Below are positions 9,903-19,798 of a DNA stretch of 64,000 bases, piece by piece. Where the stretch lies: assembly GCA_900095095.1 (NCBI GenBank), contig FMBT01000289.1:682001-746000 (forward strand), given 5' to 3'. A model generated the notes under the pieces. It saw nothing but the letters and a program-made list of their open reading frames with translations, did no database searches and was not told where the DNA came from. The translations under genes and the position numbers were made by a program. The stretch is from Fragilariopsis cylindrus CCMP1102 (Eukaryota; Bacillariophyta; Bacillariophyceae; Bacillariales; Bacillariaceae). Every line of letters begins with the position of its first letter. Position 1 is the stretch's first letter.

Positions 9903-11433
9903 ATGACGTTGTTTTTGAGAAAGATGACGAATAATTGTATCTTCATGACGATGGGGATGATGATTGTCCTTCAAGTTACTACCGTAACGAAATTTGTACA
10001 TGTTGTAGTAGATGCAGATGTATCACAGAGGAAATTTCATTTTGACGTTTATGATTTACCAGCCATTCAATGGGCTTGTGAACCATTCCTTGAATTGAAA
10101 TACATCGAACAACTCCATCCAATGCAAGAAACGACGAGAGATATCTGTCTAAAACTTCGTGCGGGAAAACTCGGTAAGGGTAACAACAACAACGGTAATA
10201 ATGATGTTATAGAAACAGAAGACAACGTGACAGAATTATCTACTGTAACTGTCGACGAAGAAATAGAAGATGAGGATAAGGATGAAGAAGAATCATCACC
10301 AACTCATTCTGCAATCACAGAAACGGAAGATGGGACAACGGACGAGATCATTACTGACCAATCGAACGTGATAGAAAAGGGAGACAAATCAGAACTTCTC
10401 CTCAACGACGACGAAACTACCGAAGAAACGTCAACTAGTAGGAGTATCTCCGAGGATTACAAATTTTCTGTCCTTCAGGAAAATGATGGCCATGAAACTG
10501 ATCCAGATGGTATTCCATCACGTTATATGTTAATGCAAGGCGATAGGAGGGATCTAGCCAAACTTGCATTAGAAAAAACCGTGAAGTGGAGGCAAGAACA
10601 TGAAATCGATACCATCTTAGGTCGGCCACATCCTAAATTTGATGTATCCAAAGAGGTATTCCCACATTACTTTTGTGGACGGGATGATACGAATCATGTA
10701 ATACTATTGCAAAGACCAGGACTAATGAATACCAACCTTGCACATAAAAATGGTGTATCAGGAGAAGAATTATTATTCCATTATGTGTACGTAATGGAAT
10801 ACTTATGGCGTATCATCGACCCTGCACCAAATGCAACCATGACATCAATCATTGATTTAACCGAAATGAATATATCAATATTACGTAAACGGGAACAACT
10901 TCGTATCGGATCATTGTTTTTATCTACTATGGATTCACATTTTCCACAACGTTCCCATAGAACATTATTAATTAATGCACCGAAATGGTTCGGTGCATTA
11001 TACAAAATTGCCTCTCCCTTACTACGAGAAAGTACTAAACAAAAGATTCAAATTCTTAGCAAAGGCGAAGAACAAGATATTATATTAAAACATTTACTTT
11101 CCGAATGTCCTATCCCCGAAGGGACGAAACATGAAAACATACCTCCTGGTATTATGGAAGAAGAACTTCGAAATTTCGTAAGTTACTGTGTGTATGTGCT
11201 CGTTAGGAAACAGATGAGTGGGGGTGATTTGTGGAAGAAGGAAGCAATATTAGTTATTATATACTACAACTTTGGCGCTACATTTTGTAACTAGCAAACC
11301 AACCAATCTCTACTAACCTATCTTTTCTTGTCCTTTTCTTTTTTCCCTTGAATAATCTCTATCTATATACGGACAGTGTTTAGCTCGGTTGGAGGATGCT
11401 GGAGTAGAAATGCAATCGGTCATTTCTGCATAA
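9903..11433 (+). CDS. CRAL-TRIO (Sec14-like) domain protein, two exons
   Basis: Exon 1 is 9903-11177 and exon 2 is 11377-11433. The GTAAGT donor at 11178 and the pyrimidine-rich CGGACAG acceptor at 11376 join in phase 0, extending RNF to CLARLEDAGVEMQSVISA. Total 443 aa. The start is the first ATG. A hydrophobic N-terminus (MTNNCIFMTMGMMIVLQVTT) suggests a signal peptide or anchor, followed by FHFDVYDLPAIQWACEPFLE and a long acidic linker. From about residue 190 the protein has a CRAL-TRIO lipid-binding fold: ALEKTVKWRQEH, then PHYFCGRDDTNHVILLQRPG, then IIDLTEMNISIL and HRTLLINAPKWFGALYKI. Such domains bind and move phospholipids, retinoids or tocopherols. Ligand unknown. Confidence 0.85.
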
Positions 11434-11837
11434 GGTCATGCTTTATCTAGCTAGCTAGTAGCTACTACAAAGCTCTGCTACACTTGTTACCTGCGAATTT
11501 TTATCAATCAATCAATCATAAAATATTTTTATAAAAGTAGACGACTATTTTTATTTAGTATTAAAGAGAAAATACTACTCATCGCATTCTTTTCTTGAAT
11601 GTAAATTATTAGATTTAACTGACTATATAGGTTATCAGTATATTATTCGTGAATCCTATTGCATTCTTCGCAGATATTGTATACTAGGGATGGAATTGGC
11701 GACTATTACTGCATCGCATCATTATCAGAATAAACTTATCTTTAAAATTGACGTCGTCAATTTCTTTTTATTCTTCTACTGATCTACCGTACAGTAGTGT
11801 ACGATAGGCGAGGAAATACTGTAGTAGTGAGAAACCG
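11434..11837. other. Intergenic region between convergent genes
   Basis: AT-rich; TACAGTA at 11790 and TACTGTA at 11817 lie just beyond the end of the leftward gene. No gene recognised. Confidence 0.4.
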
Positions 11838-13715
11838 TCATACAAACATCCACGCACCAACGATAAAAATGATAGCAAAAAATAACGTCGATGTATAGTA
11901 TTGGCTAGCTGAGCTTGGTTTAACATTAATCTCATCCGACGATGCGACATAACCATCCACGATCAAGCGAATACGGGACAAAAACTCTTCATCCGAAAAC
12001 ATTGCTGCCCAATCGGGGGACAAAACGGTTTCCCAATATATCTCTTCCTCGTATGCTTTGCGTAACGCTCCAGTCACATCTTCTATAGTAACAAACTCAC
12101 AGTAGAGCTCTCCGATACTCCCGGTGGGGAAAATGGCCCGAAATTCCTCAAAGACACTTGCTGCAATGTCGTTATCTATGTCCGAAACTTCCCCAGTCAA
12201 CTTTAGTGCGGCATTCAGAAGAAAGCCACTAAGTAAGGTAGGCATGTAGATCGCGAGAGTATACCACAGAGGATTCTCTGGCGCACTCCTAGTCTTGGTA
12301 ATATAAACTTCTGTGTTGGGATCAGACAATACCTGATCATTTGCTCCTAGCTTTAGCATCATATAATTTGCTGTAATTTGATCGTCAATCCACATATTAT
12401 TTGGATACAACTTTCCATCATCGGTAATAGCTCCCCATTCTTCTGCTCCCAAGGTAGCAGCGTTTGCGATTGCTTCTTCGGTGCTATCCAACGTTATACC
12501 ATCCATTGTCTTGGCATTATATACGCCAAAGTTGAGTCGCGGTGCGTGTGTCGCAGCGTATCTGGGGGAAAGGACCATACCGGCTCCTGAAATAACAGCA
12601 TTTTGTAGACACGATAGATCATTGCTCTGTAATGGCACATATGGGGAAAGACGTGAGTAGAATCGTACCATTGCGTCGTCGCTCGTGGCTGCAAGAAATA
12701 GTGCTTCGCTGGCCTGGGTCTTACTAACGTTGTGAATCTGTTCTTGATTTGTGTAGTACTGATTCTCTATGGCTTGTATGCTCGTCTTGGTCTCTTTGAA
12801 ATCATTCGTATATATCGCTGCGCTTTCGTTGGATCCGTATTCAGTCAGCAGTTTATCCCAATACAGTGCAGGATTAGGTCGGGTTGAATAGGAATTCGTC
12901 CAGTCGAGACCATTGAGTGATTCCATTTTCATTGGACTCACGTACCTTGAAGAAAATACGAACATTTCACTGCTGCTACTAATATTGCCTCCGTCGATCA
13001 CATTATCCGTGGCGCTACGAAAAAGTGACGTGGTCCGCTGTACGACACTGACAAGTTGGGTCGTCTGGAAGGATTCTGGAGTGCTCATTGTATTTACTAG
13101 AACGTCCGAATCAAATCGCACGACAGGTTTGGTCGGATATAGTGCACGTAGCATAAAATCAATGACTTTTGGCACACTATATGAAGACCCGCTGATATGC
13201 GCCATTAGATCGTTTCCAGCATTGCCACTACCAGCAACATCATACATCTCCTTCACGATGGGATATAGTTCATAGTTGGTAATTATGGCGATGTTTGAAA
13301 GCGCATTGAGCGTAGTGGTCCCTCCTGCTGTTATATCTAATGCTTCCTTTTCTTGCTGAGCAAGCACCTTAGCAGCGTCCGAGGAGAATATATCCTTCGT
13401 AGTGGCAGTTGCATTTCCCTTTTTCATGCCGATGGTTAGTAGGCTCCATTTTTTAGGGTCGGCAACAAGGATCATTAATTGATAATTGTGAGCTTTCATC
13501 TCAGCATTGAGAATAGACCATTCCTCCCCTAGATCCAATCCGGAAAAAGTTGGTGACATTTGGGTGAAGATGATGGCATCCGCTTTATCCAAAGACGAAA
13601 CCGAAGAAGACGAGGCTTTTGATAGCAATGAGAACGAAACGACGATGATGGTCATCATGGCCACGACTGATGAGTAATTGCATGGCATAGGAATTTTCTT
13701 TTTGTTATGTATCAT
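11838..13715 (-). CDS. Secreted or GPI-anchored protein of unknown function
   Basis: 625 aa from the ATG at 13715; a Met-rich hydrophobic N-terminus (VVAMMTIIVVSFSLLSKAS) is a signal peptide. The last residues form a hydrophobic tail (STLFFAIIFIVGAWMFV) after a small polar stretch, the layout of a GPI signal or a single C-terminal anchor. The ordered ectodomain contains DAIIFTQMSPTFSGLDLG, KPVVRFDSDVLVN, then much later NNMWIDDQITANYMMLKLG. The DSD and DD motifs recall metal-binding DxD of nucleotide-sugar glycosyltransferases, but no family match is firm. Several N-x-S/T sites fit an extracellular or secretory-pathway protein. Base composition looks more balanced than in neighbouring AT-rich genes. 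Function not assigned. Confidence 0.8.
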   Translation of the reverse strand: MIHNKKKIPMPCNYSSVVAMMTIIVVSFSLLSKASSSSVSSLDKADAIIFTQMSPTFSGLDLGEEWSILNAEMKAHNYQLMILVADPKKWSLLTIGMKKGNATATTKDIFSSDAAKVLAQQEKEALDITAGGTTTLNALSNIAIITNYELYPIVKEMYDVAGSGNAGNDLMAHISGSSYSVPKVIDFMLRALYPTKPVVRFDSDVLVNTMSTPESFQTTQLVSVVQRTTSLFRSATDNVIDGGNISSSSEMFVFSSRYVSPMKMESLNGLDWTNSYSTRPNPALYWDKLLTEYGSNESAAIYTNDFKETKTSIQAIENQYYTNQEQIHNVSKTQASEALFLAATSDDAMVRFYSRLSPYVPLQSNDLSCLQNAVISGAGMVLSPRYAATHAPRLNFGVYNAKTMDGITLDSTEEAIANAATLGAEEWGAITDDGKLYPNNMWIDDQITANYMMLKLGANDQVLSDPNTEVYITKTRSAPENPLWYTLAIYMPTLLSGFLLNAALKLTGEVSDIDNDIAASVFEEFRAIFPTGSIGELYCEFVTIEDVTGALRKAYEEEIYWETVLSPDWAAMFSDEEFLSRIRLIVDGYVASSDEINVKPSSASQYYTSTLFFAIIFIVGAWMFV

Positions 13716-14084
13716 GTTAATATATGAGGTCAATGTTTTAAATTTGTATTTGTTATGATATCAATAATGTTGTGAAAGAAGAGCATTGTAGAGGTGATAA
13801 AACGATAGAACGAAAATTGGAAAAGGTTGGATTATATCTGCTGTATTGGCTTTTGCTTTGTTCCTTCTTTTCAGCTTCACCTAAGTTATTGTATTATTAA
13901 AAACATTCTAAAACAATTAAATCCTCCGTATAAACTTTTTCCAGCCGCCGCGCACCACAAATAAAACGGAAAAATATATCTACGCGCGGCAGAATAACTA
14001 AACTAATCTAATCTGATATGCAAAAACTACTACAAATAAATAATACTACTGCATGTATTCAATAGCTATTATTATCCATTAATA
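13716..14084. other. Intergenic region upstream of the secreted-protein gene
   Basis: Contains a CTTTTGCTTTGTTCC pyrimidine stretch and a GCCGCCGCGC GC-rich island near 13945. No open frame of note. Confidence 0.4.
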
Positions 14085-15257
14085 TTAATATCTTAAAATT
14101 TGTTCGATCATACTTCGTGCTTGATTTATATATCCACCACCAAATAGAACATCATGATTTAAGATATGATATAGATTGTATATTGTCCTTCTTTTTTCAT
14201 GACCTGTCGATAGTGGCCATTCTGAATTATACCCTTCATAGAAATCACCATTAAAACCACCAAATACGTACGTCATTGCTACATCAACTTCTCGATCACC
14301 ATAATACGCCGCAGGATCAAATATAACAGGTAATACCTTATTATTCTTATTATTCTTATTATTATTACTACCATCATCTTTATTGTCTTTACAAAATCCT
14401 TTATTTCCACCCCATAAATCACCATGGACAATACTAGCTATAATAGGATCACCATCACGATTAGTAGATGAAAGTAATTCACGTGTTTTTTGACGCAACT
14501 TAACGATTTTTTCATCTGGAAGACCAGCATTATTTGTCAATTTTAACATATGTCCTAGTCTATGTTCATCCCAAAAATCTGCCCAATCATCGTACCATGG
14601 TAAATTAGGTTGAAATGTTGCACCGATTGTATTATTAACATGGAAACCAAATTTACCACCACCGCCACCGCCACCGCCTCTACCATCACCATCCTTATTA
14701 TTACTATTCGGTGATATAGATGATAATCCATCCTTATGCATCTCAGCTAATGCAACACCTAATTCATATTGTGACCCACCACCACAAAATTCTAAATACT
14801 CAAATAAAACAAATGATTGATTCGTTTCTTTGTGTGTACCGAATGTGATCGGTGTTGGGACACGAATAGTATTTGTGTTTAACATTGCTTTCACGCCTTC
14901 ATATTCTGCGCGTAGCATATCATATCCGTTACGTGATGCTGCTGATTTAATAAAATATTTTGTATTCGTATTTGTGTCAAGAACAGCACCCGTTGTGGCA
15001 CCACCTCCACCAGATGAACCACCACCTATGGTTGATACCAATTGTATATCTTTTCCAAGTGCCTCCGATGCTGCATTTGAAACTGTATCAAGAAATGACA
15101 TCGTCAACAACTTTTTTCGAGAAACATTACTATTAGTACGTTTCGAAAAAGTAATCCTTGACGTCGCTACAAAAGCTCGGGACGATGACGATGAAACCAA
15201 AACAATAGCAATAGTAATACTGACGGTTAGTGTTTTCGCGCTACTGACAAAAATCAT
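14085..15257 (-). CDS. Plastid-targeted fructosamine-3-kinase-like protein
   Basis: 390 aa from the ATG at 15257. The N-terminus is a signal peptide with SSSSRAFVATS, the diatom plastid motif, then a Ser/Arg-rich transit segment. The kinase-like body shows a glycine-rich nucleotide loop (STIGGGSSGGGGATTG), the lysine strand KYFIKSA, ELGVALAEMHKDGL, the catalytic loop IASIVHGDLWGGN and the metal-binding DPAAYYGDREVDVAMT. These are the hallmarks of the fructosamine/ketosamine-3-kinase family (APH-like fold), which phosphorylates early glycation adducts so they fall off proteins. A plastid location would place deglycation next to photosynthetic sugar phosphates; that is inference. Gly-rich and Asn/Lys low-complexity inserts lengthen it beyond the usual 300 aa. 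Confidence 0.93.
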   Translation of the reverse strand: MIFVSSAKTLTVSITIAIVLVSSSSSRAFVATSRITFSKRTNSNVSRKKLLTMSFLDTVSNAASEALGKDIQLVSTIGGGSSGGGGATTGAVLDTNTNTKYFIKSAASRNGYDMLRAEYEGVKAMLNTNTIRVPTPITFGTHKETNQSFVLFEYLEFCGGGSQYELGVALAEMHKDGLSSISPNSNNKDGDGRGGGGGGGGKFGFHVNNTIGATFQPNLPWYDDWADFWDEHRLGHMLKLTNNAGLPDEKIVKLRQKTRELLSSTNRDGDPIIASIVHGDLWGGNKGFCKDNKDDGSNNNKNNKNNKVLPVIFDPAAYYGDREVDVAMTYVFGGFNGDFYEGYNSEWPLSTGHEKRRTIYNLYHILNHDVLFGGGYINQARSMIEQILRY

Positions 15258-15651
15258 TATACTCGATCCGTTTTGTATTCGATAAAATCATTAGCGGCAA
15301 ATAAAAAATAAAGGATTCGTTCTATATGGAAGATCTTTCTTTTCATTTTCAAAGTTGTTTATCTTCAAATTCAAAATCTCTTGACTAGAAGAAAATACAT
15401 ACGGGACTGGAATTGATCACGGATTTACGAAGAACGCGTAATACATCAGTATACTGTTGTCGAGACGGACAGACACAAAACACAAAACTCAAAACTCAAA
15501 ACGACGAACAAAGCAAGCACAATTATTAGCAATAAAAAACAGCCAAGACACTTATTTAATTACAGGCATCAACTCTCTATTACACAAACTCTACTCAGAA
15601 AGTTGTTCAACGAAGCTAATCAAAACAAACCACACGAAAGTAACAGTAAAG
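15258..15651. other. Divergent promoter region
   Basis: 394 bp between the divergent kinase and RGG-protein genes. Includes an ACACAAAACTCAAAACTCAAAACG short tandem near 15475-15500 that probably lies in the 5'UTR of the rightward gene. No exon recognised. Confidence 0.4.
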
Positions 15652-16533
15652 ATGCCTTTAGTAGGAGATGGATTTTCGTTAGGTAGCTCCGGTGGTGGTG
15701 GCGAGCTCGGTAAATCGCTAGGTACGACATAAGAAAAGAGACTTTTGACAAAAATAATATTTCAACGGAACCTTCAATATTCGTTTATCCTTGTTTGTTG
15801 TCGTACACGCCGCTACAATGTTGCTCCTCCCGTGTTGTTACATATTTCTAACTTTTTTGCTTTGGAAATGTATTATTCATTGAATGCGTGTGTGTGTGTA
15901 TGTGCAGATGATATGATCGCAGATCGCCGTAAGGACCAATCCAAGTCTTCAACGGGACGTGGTGGTGCGAATAGAAAGAACTCTACTCCTACTAAATCAC
16001 AGAAGAAGAAGACTGAATTAGCAGATCGTTCTATTGCTACGGGTCGAGCCAAAAGAGCAGCTGCAACTAAAGCTAGACGAGGATTATCCAATACTAAGAA
16101 ACCAACAGCGATGGAAATTGATCAAGAAAATTATCGTCAATCGCGTAATAGTAATGCATCCAATAAAAAACAGGAACAAAAATCATCAAATGGACGACTA
16201 CCACCCAATTCATCATTGCGTGATAATAAAAAGAAGAACAGCAACAAGAATAATAATAATAATATTACTGTAGCGCCTGTTTCATTAGGAAGAATCCCAA
16301 ATAAGAAACAAATGAATGCTGCTCTTCAAGGTATGAAAGAGGCTGGTTGTCCAGTACCGCATGGACATACGTTGATTATGCAATTCATTCCGGCATTAGT
16401 AGTAGCAGCACCTACTGGAAAAGGAAAAGGTGGGAAACAGCAGCAGCAACAACAGACCAACAAAAGGGGTGGTCGAGGGGGCGGTGGTGATGGACGTGGT
16501 CGAGGGGGTGGTGGACGAGGTGGAAGAAAGTAG
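15652..16533 (+). CDS. RGG-box protein with UAP56-binding-like motif, candidate mRNA-export adaptor; two exons
   Basis: Exon 1 is 15652-15721 and exon 2 is 15908-16533, split by a 186-nt GTACGA...GTGCAG intron; 231 aa. The junction creates GKSLDDMIADRRKDQSK, which resembles the UAP56-binding motif of ALYREF, UIF and CHTOP (consensus near SLDDIIKxNR). The middle is basic and disordered with Lys/Asn/Arg-rich tracts, the body has MNAALQGMKEAGCPVPHG then LIMQFIPALVV, and the C-terminus is a run of RGG repeats. TREX adaptors couple the UAP56 helicase to mRNA. No RRM is visible, so it would be UIF/CHTOP-like rather than ALYREF-like. The motif exists only after splicing, which supports the exon model. 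The function is inferred. Confidence 0.75.
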
Positions 16534-17437
16534 TTCTTCCCCGATTTACGCAGAACAAAAAATTAGGGTTTCCAGATTAAGCTACTGCTAGTAGGCAGTT
16601 TAATGCTCTCGTCAGAAAGAGAGAAAGAAAAAAATGATAATAATATTAATAGTAAGAAGAGCTCGATAATACCTTACACACAATTATGAATACGAACATA
16701 AAAATGAGAATATGAAACAATAATATACACATCAAATTGCATCCAATCAACGATACGATACTACACATACAGAATAAAATAGCATAGCTAGACTTGGGGA
16801 GAATATTCTGTGCGATTTCAAGAAAATATACATGAATAATAATTGATACATTTTATAACAATTAAAATAAAAGATTAACACAAGAGCGGAACCGAAGAAT
16901 CGTCTGGCGTATTTAATGTTATAACCTATCTTTGCACCCTAATTTCTTCTTTTCCTAAACAATACAGATAATTTCTCAACTTAATGAAGTACTGTTATAT
17001 AGAATCATCGTGAATAAGTTTGTATCTCTCTTCGAATCAAAGAAGGGATTTTTCGTTAACTCGCAGCAATGAGATAAAAGTGACGACACTAATATATGAT
17101 CTTAAACAAACACACTAGCAACAAGAGATCGATAACACTCTCTCCAAAATGCGACAGCTGGTGGGTCTTCTCTTGTAAGCATTGCCATCATAGGACTATA
17201 TCAGTATTGACTTCGCGCCATAATTCTTTTGTAATAGTTCTATTCACAATCTAAAACCTGAAAAATTCTGGTCCTGTGTTGTTCTTACATCACTAAAGCT
17301 AGCCGGCCATTTCTCGATTCTGTCGTACAATTGTATAAGAACAGTTATCTTGGTCAACGAACGTATGTTGCAAAGAAAAAATGCCACTATCATAAAATCG
17401 AAATTTGTGGAAAGAAAGAAAGAAGGAAAAATCCAAG
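16534..17437. other. Intergenic region, no gene seen
   Basis: 900 bp of stop-dense AT-rich DNA with scattered AATAAAA-like words. I looked for exons and for tRNA or snRNA signatures on both strands and saw none. Confidence 0.4.
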
Positions 17438-17992
17438 ATGAATATTATAGAGGCTGACAATGAGCAGGAACAACGTGATAGGCTGCGTTCTAGGAGGGAA
17501 GCAATAATGCGTCTTCAGCTGGAAGGGATGAGGCGTCTTCAGCTGGAAAGGATGAGCCGTCTTCAGCTGGAAGAGATGAGGCGTCTTCGGCTGAGAGAGG
17601 TGAAGAAACAACTGGGACCAATTTTCGATAGGGTGGTAGAAACGAAGGAATTTGACAAGGGTTGTATGGTGAAAACTACCAGCATCCGAAGAGAGTTCGA
17701 CGACTTTGACAGAAATGACAGGGCCAGAAAAAGCTTGGAGGCTTTCTTTCAAAGAGAGATCGACGACAACGACGACAGTGACGATGATGTTCCAAAATTC
17801 GGATCATTTAAATCTAAGGTCAGGGAAAAAATGGAGAACCGATTGTCTGGAACATCATCATCATCGTCATCGTCACCTGTAGTAAAAAAGGCCAAGAAAA
17901 CGATGATTACAGACGGAGATATGGATCCGTTCGCCCATATCAATATAGAAGCATTAACAAGTTTGCCTACTGATAGAACTAACTATCCTTAA
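17438..17992 (+). CDS. Small charged protein with an 8-residue tandem repeat, unknown
   Basis: 184 aa from the first ATG (17438). Residues about 24-55 are an internal repeat of RLQLE(G/R/E)M(R/S) units encoded by near-identical 24-bp DNA units at 17507-17602; it should form a single charged helix. Then come KKQLGPIFDRVVETKEFDKG and an acidic and Ser-rich region, then VKKAKKTM, a possible nuclear signal. No known domain. The DNA repeat is recent by its low divergence. It could be a young gene or a fast-evolving one; coding status is supported by open length and biased composition only. Confidence 0.5.
   Translation: MNIIEADNEQEQRDRLRSRREAIMRLQLEGMRRLQLERMSRLQLEEMRRLRLREVKKQLGPIFDRVVETKEFDKGCMVKTTSIRREFDDFDRNDRARKSLEAFFQREIDDNDDSDDDVPKFGSFKSKVREKMENRLSGTSSSSSSSPVVKKAKKTMITDGDMDPFAHINIEALTSLPTDRTNYP
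17507..17602 (+). repeat. 24-bp coding tandem repeat, four copies
   Basis: Units of the form ATGAGGCGTCTTCAGCTGGA plus four bases repeat four times, the first missing one codon and the last diverged. Confidence 0.85.
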
Positions 17993-18408
17993 AGACATTT
18001 TTACATTTTTGATCTGACGATAACTGGCAGTAAAAATTCTTCTCATTTGTGGCTTCAAAGCACTGAGAACTCTAATCATACGAGGAGACGAAAGAAACGT
18101 AAACCTAATGAATAACAATTTTTGTAGCGCAAACATTATTTTGAAGATCAGTAGTCTTGTGCGAGAGATATGTTGAATCTATAATATGTCTGCCGAAAAT
18201 ATAGTTAAGGATTGTTCATGGCTTACAATAAGATATAGAAAGTAAATATGGTTACCACGGTATTGAACTATTATTCTTCTTTCAATATCCAATACAGTAG
18301 ACGATAGCTAATAATTTGTTGTCTGTATGTTTTAGATATTTCACAGATGAAATGATAAATGTAGCAGCAAAGTTTTCGTATACGGCTATTTGTATCTCCA
18401 CTATATAT
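17993..18408. other. Intergenic region between convergent genes
   Basis: AT-rich; TACAGTA at 18293. No gene recognised. Confidence 0.4.
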
Positions 18409-19236
18409 TTATTCGACAAGAGGGACTTCAGTGGTCGGAGTTGCTGTGACTGCATTGGCGGCCTCTTGTTGCTGTAGTTTAGCGGCCTCTTGTTGCTGTA
18501 GTTGTTTGGCGGCCTCTTGTTGCTGAAGTTTGGCGGCCTCTTGTTGCTGTAGTTGTAGTTGATATTGTTGTTCTTGCTGTTCTATTTCCGCCAGTCTATC
18601 TATCTCGTCGAGACGCATACGTTCTTTCTTGTCTTGCTCCTTTTCATAAGCCTTCTGGACACGTTCATTCGTGTACATCTTTTTCTTTTTCGTATCTAAT
18701 CTTGCTAACAAACTTTCTAAATCGACCGATTTAGTCTTCACTCCGGCTTCACGACATGCCGCTTGGACCTTCAGAGGTGATCTTGGATCATACGAGGATT
18801 CTACAATGTCCTTAATACCAAATTGTGTACCATCGACTAACTTAACAATAATAGTTTCACCCTTTGGACCAGAAAATTCAACTATGTCTACCGAATTAGG
18901 TGAATCCATTAGGATAATATCAAATTCATCCACGGTTGCCATTGGCAGTGCCATCGCAGATTGTTGAAATGAAAATATACCAGTCGACAATGCAGCGAAG
19001 GAGCTAACCGCAGTCGATAAAAATTTCCGCCGTTTTTCGGAACGATGCGAATTCGTAGAATCAATATCATCATCATTATTGTTATCCAATGAGGCTTGGT
19101 GGTGGCGGTGATTGTCGTTTGTTGCCATAGTTCGACCATGGCGATTTTGAAGAGGTTGTTGGAACGCAAAACAAAGATTTAAAAGCAAAGCTACATGCAT
19201 CAGTAACACCAGCATCATTGTCGTCGTCATCGTCAT
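18409..19236 (-). CDS. Thylakoid-lumen-targeted protein with Tat signal and Gln-rich repeats
   Basis: 275 aa from the ATG at 19236. Three targeting elements are in order: a signal peptide ending CFAFQQP (plastid import motif), a His/Asn-rich transit region, then a twin-arginine signal RRKFLSTAVSSFAALSTG with a hydrophobic core and AMALP cleavage site. This predicts export to the thylakoid lumen by the Tat pathway. The mature part begins with VDEFDIILMDSPNSVDIVEF and VKLVDGTQFGIKDIVES, then a charged helix, then about four LQQQEAAK units. No domain is recognised. A Gln/Ala repeat tail is odd for a lumenal protein. Targeting is seen in sequence; function is unknown. Confidence 0.85.
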   Translation of the reverse strand: MTMTTTMMLVLLMHVALLLNLCFAFQQPLQNRHGRTMATNDNHRHHQASLDNNNDDDIDSTNSHRSEKRRKFLSTAVSSFAALSTGIFSFQQSAMALPMATVDEFDIILMDSPNSVDIVEFSGPKGETIIVKLVDGTQFGIKDIVESSYDPRSPLKVQAACREAGVKTKSVDLESLLARLDTKKKKMYTNERVQKAYEKEQDKKERMRLDEIDRLAEIEQQEQQYQLQLQQQEAAKLQQQEAAKQLQQQEAAKLQQQEAANAVTATPTTEVPLVE

Positions 19237-19798
19237 CCTTCAATTTTTGTCTTCTTCTTCTTCAATGGTGAGTGGTTTGGGTGTTTTGATGATTAGAGCA
19301 ATCGATGTTAGGCTAGTATTGAAGAAATTGTACCATCAGCAGCTCTTCTAGTAGTAGACAACAACAAACATCATCGATCAAATAAAATCATTGATCTTTC
19401 TATTGATGGGCTTCCAAGTGTAACAAGTGTAGGTCTAATATTCCATTCACGGGAAACTCGTGACCGAAACCGTTCCGGCGCGAGCGCGTGTCAGTAATTG
19501 TTTTTGAATTTACTTTGAAAAAAAGAGATTTTTTTTTGCCGTGTTCGCTTTTGTTGTTGTTTGTTTAGTTGCATCGATTGAGCATCTCTCTGTTGATTCG
19601 ACACAACAATCTCACTTCATCCCACTTTTTCTTGCCAAACCATCTATAGTAGAACTGCTGGTATCGAGTCAGTCATCTGATCTCGACAAATCAAAGAATA
19701 AGGAGATAATCATCGATTCGATTTGATTCGATTCGATCCATCTTGAGTACCAACACTGACCGACCGTCCCTTACATAATAGGTACACAACGTAAAAGG
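19237..19798. other. Divergent promoter region
   Basis: 562 bp between divergent lumen-protein and condensin genes. Contains a GGCGCGAGCGCG GC-rich island near 19476 and TTTGATTCGATTCGATCC short repeats near 19722. No exon recognised. Confidence 0.4.
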
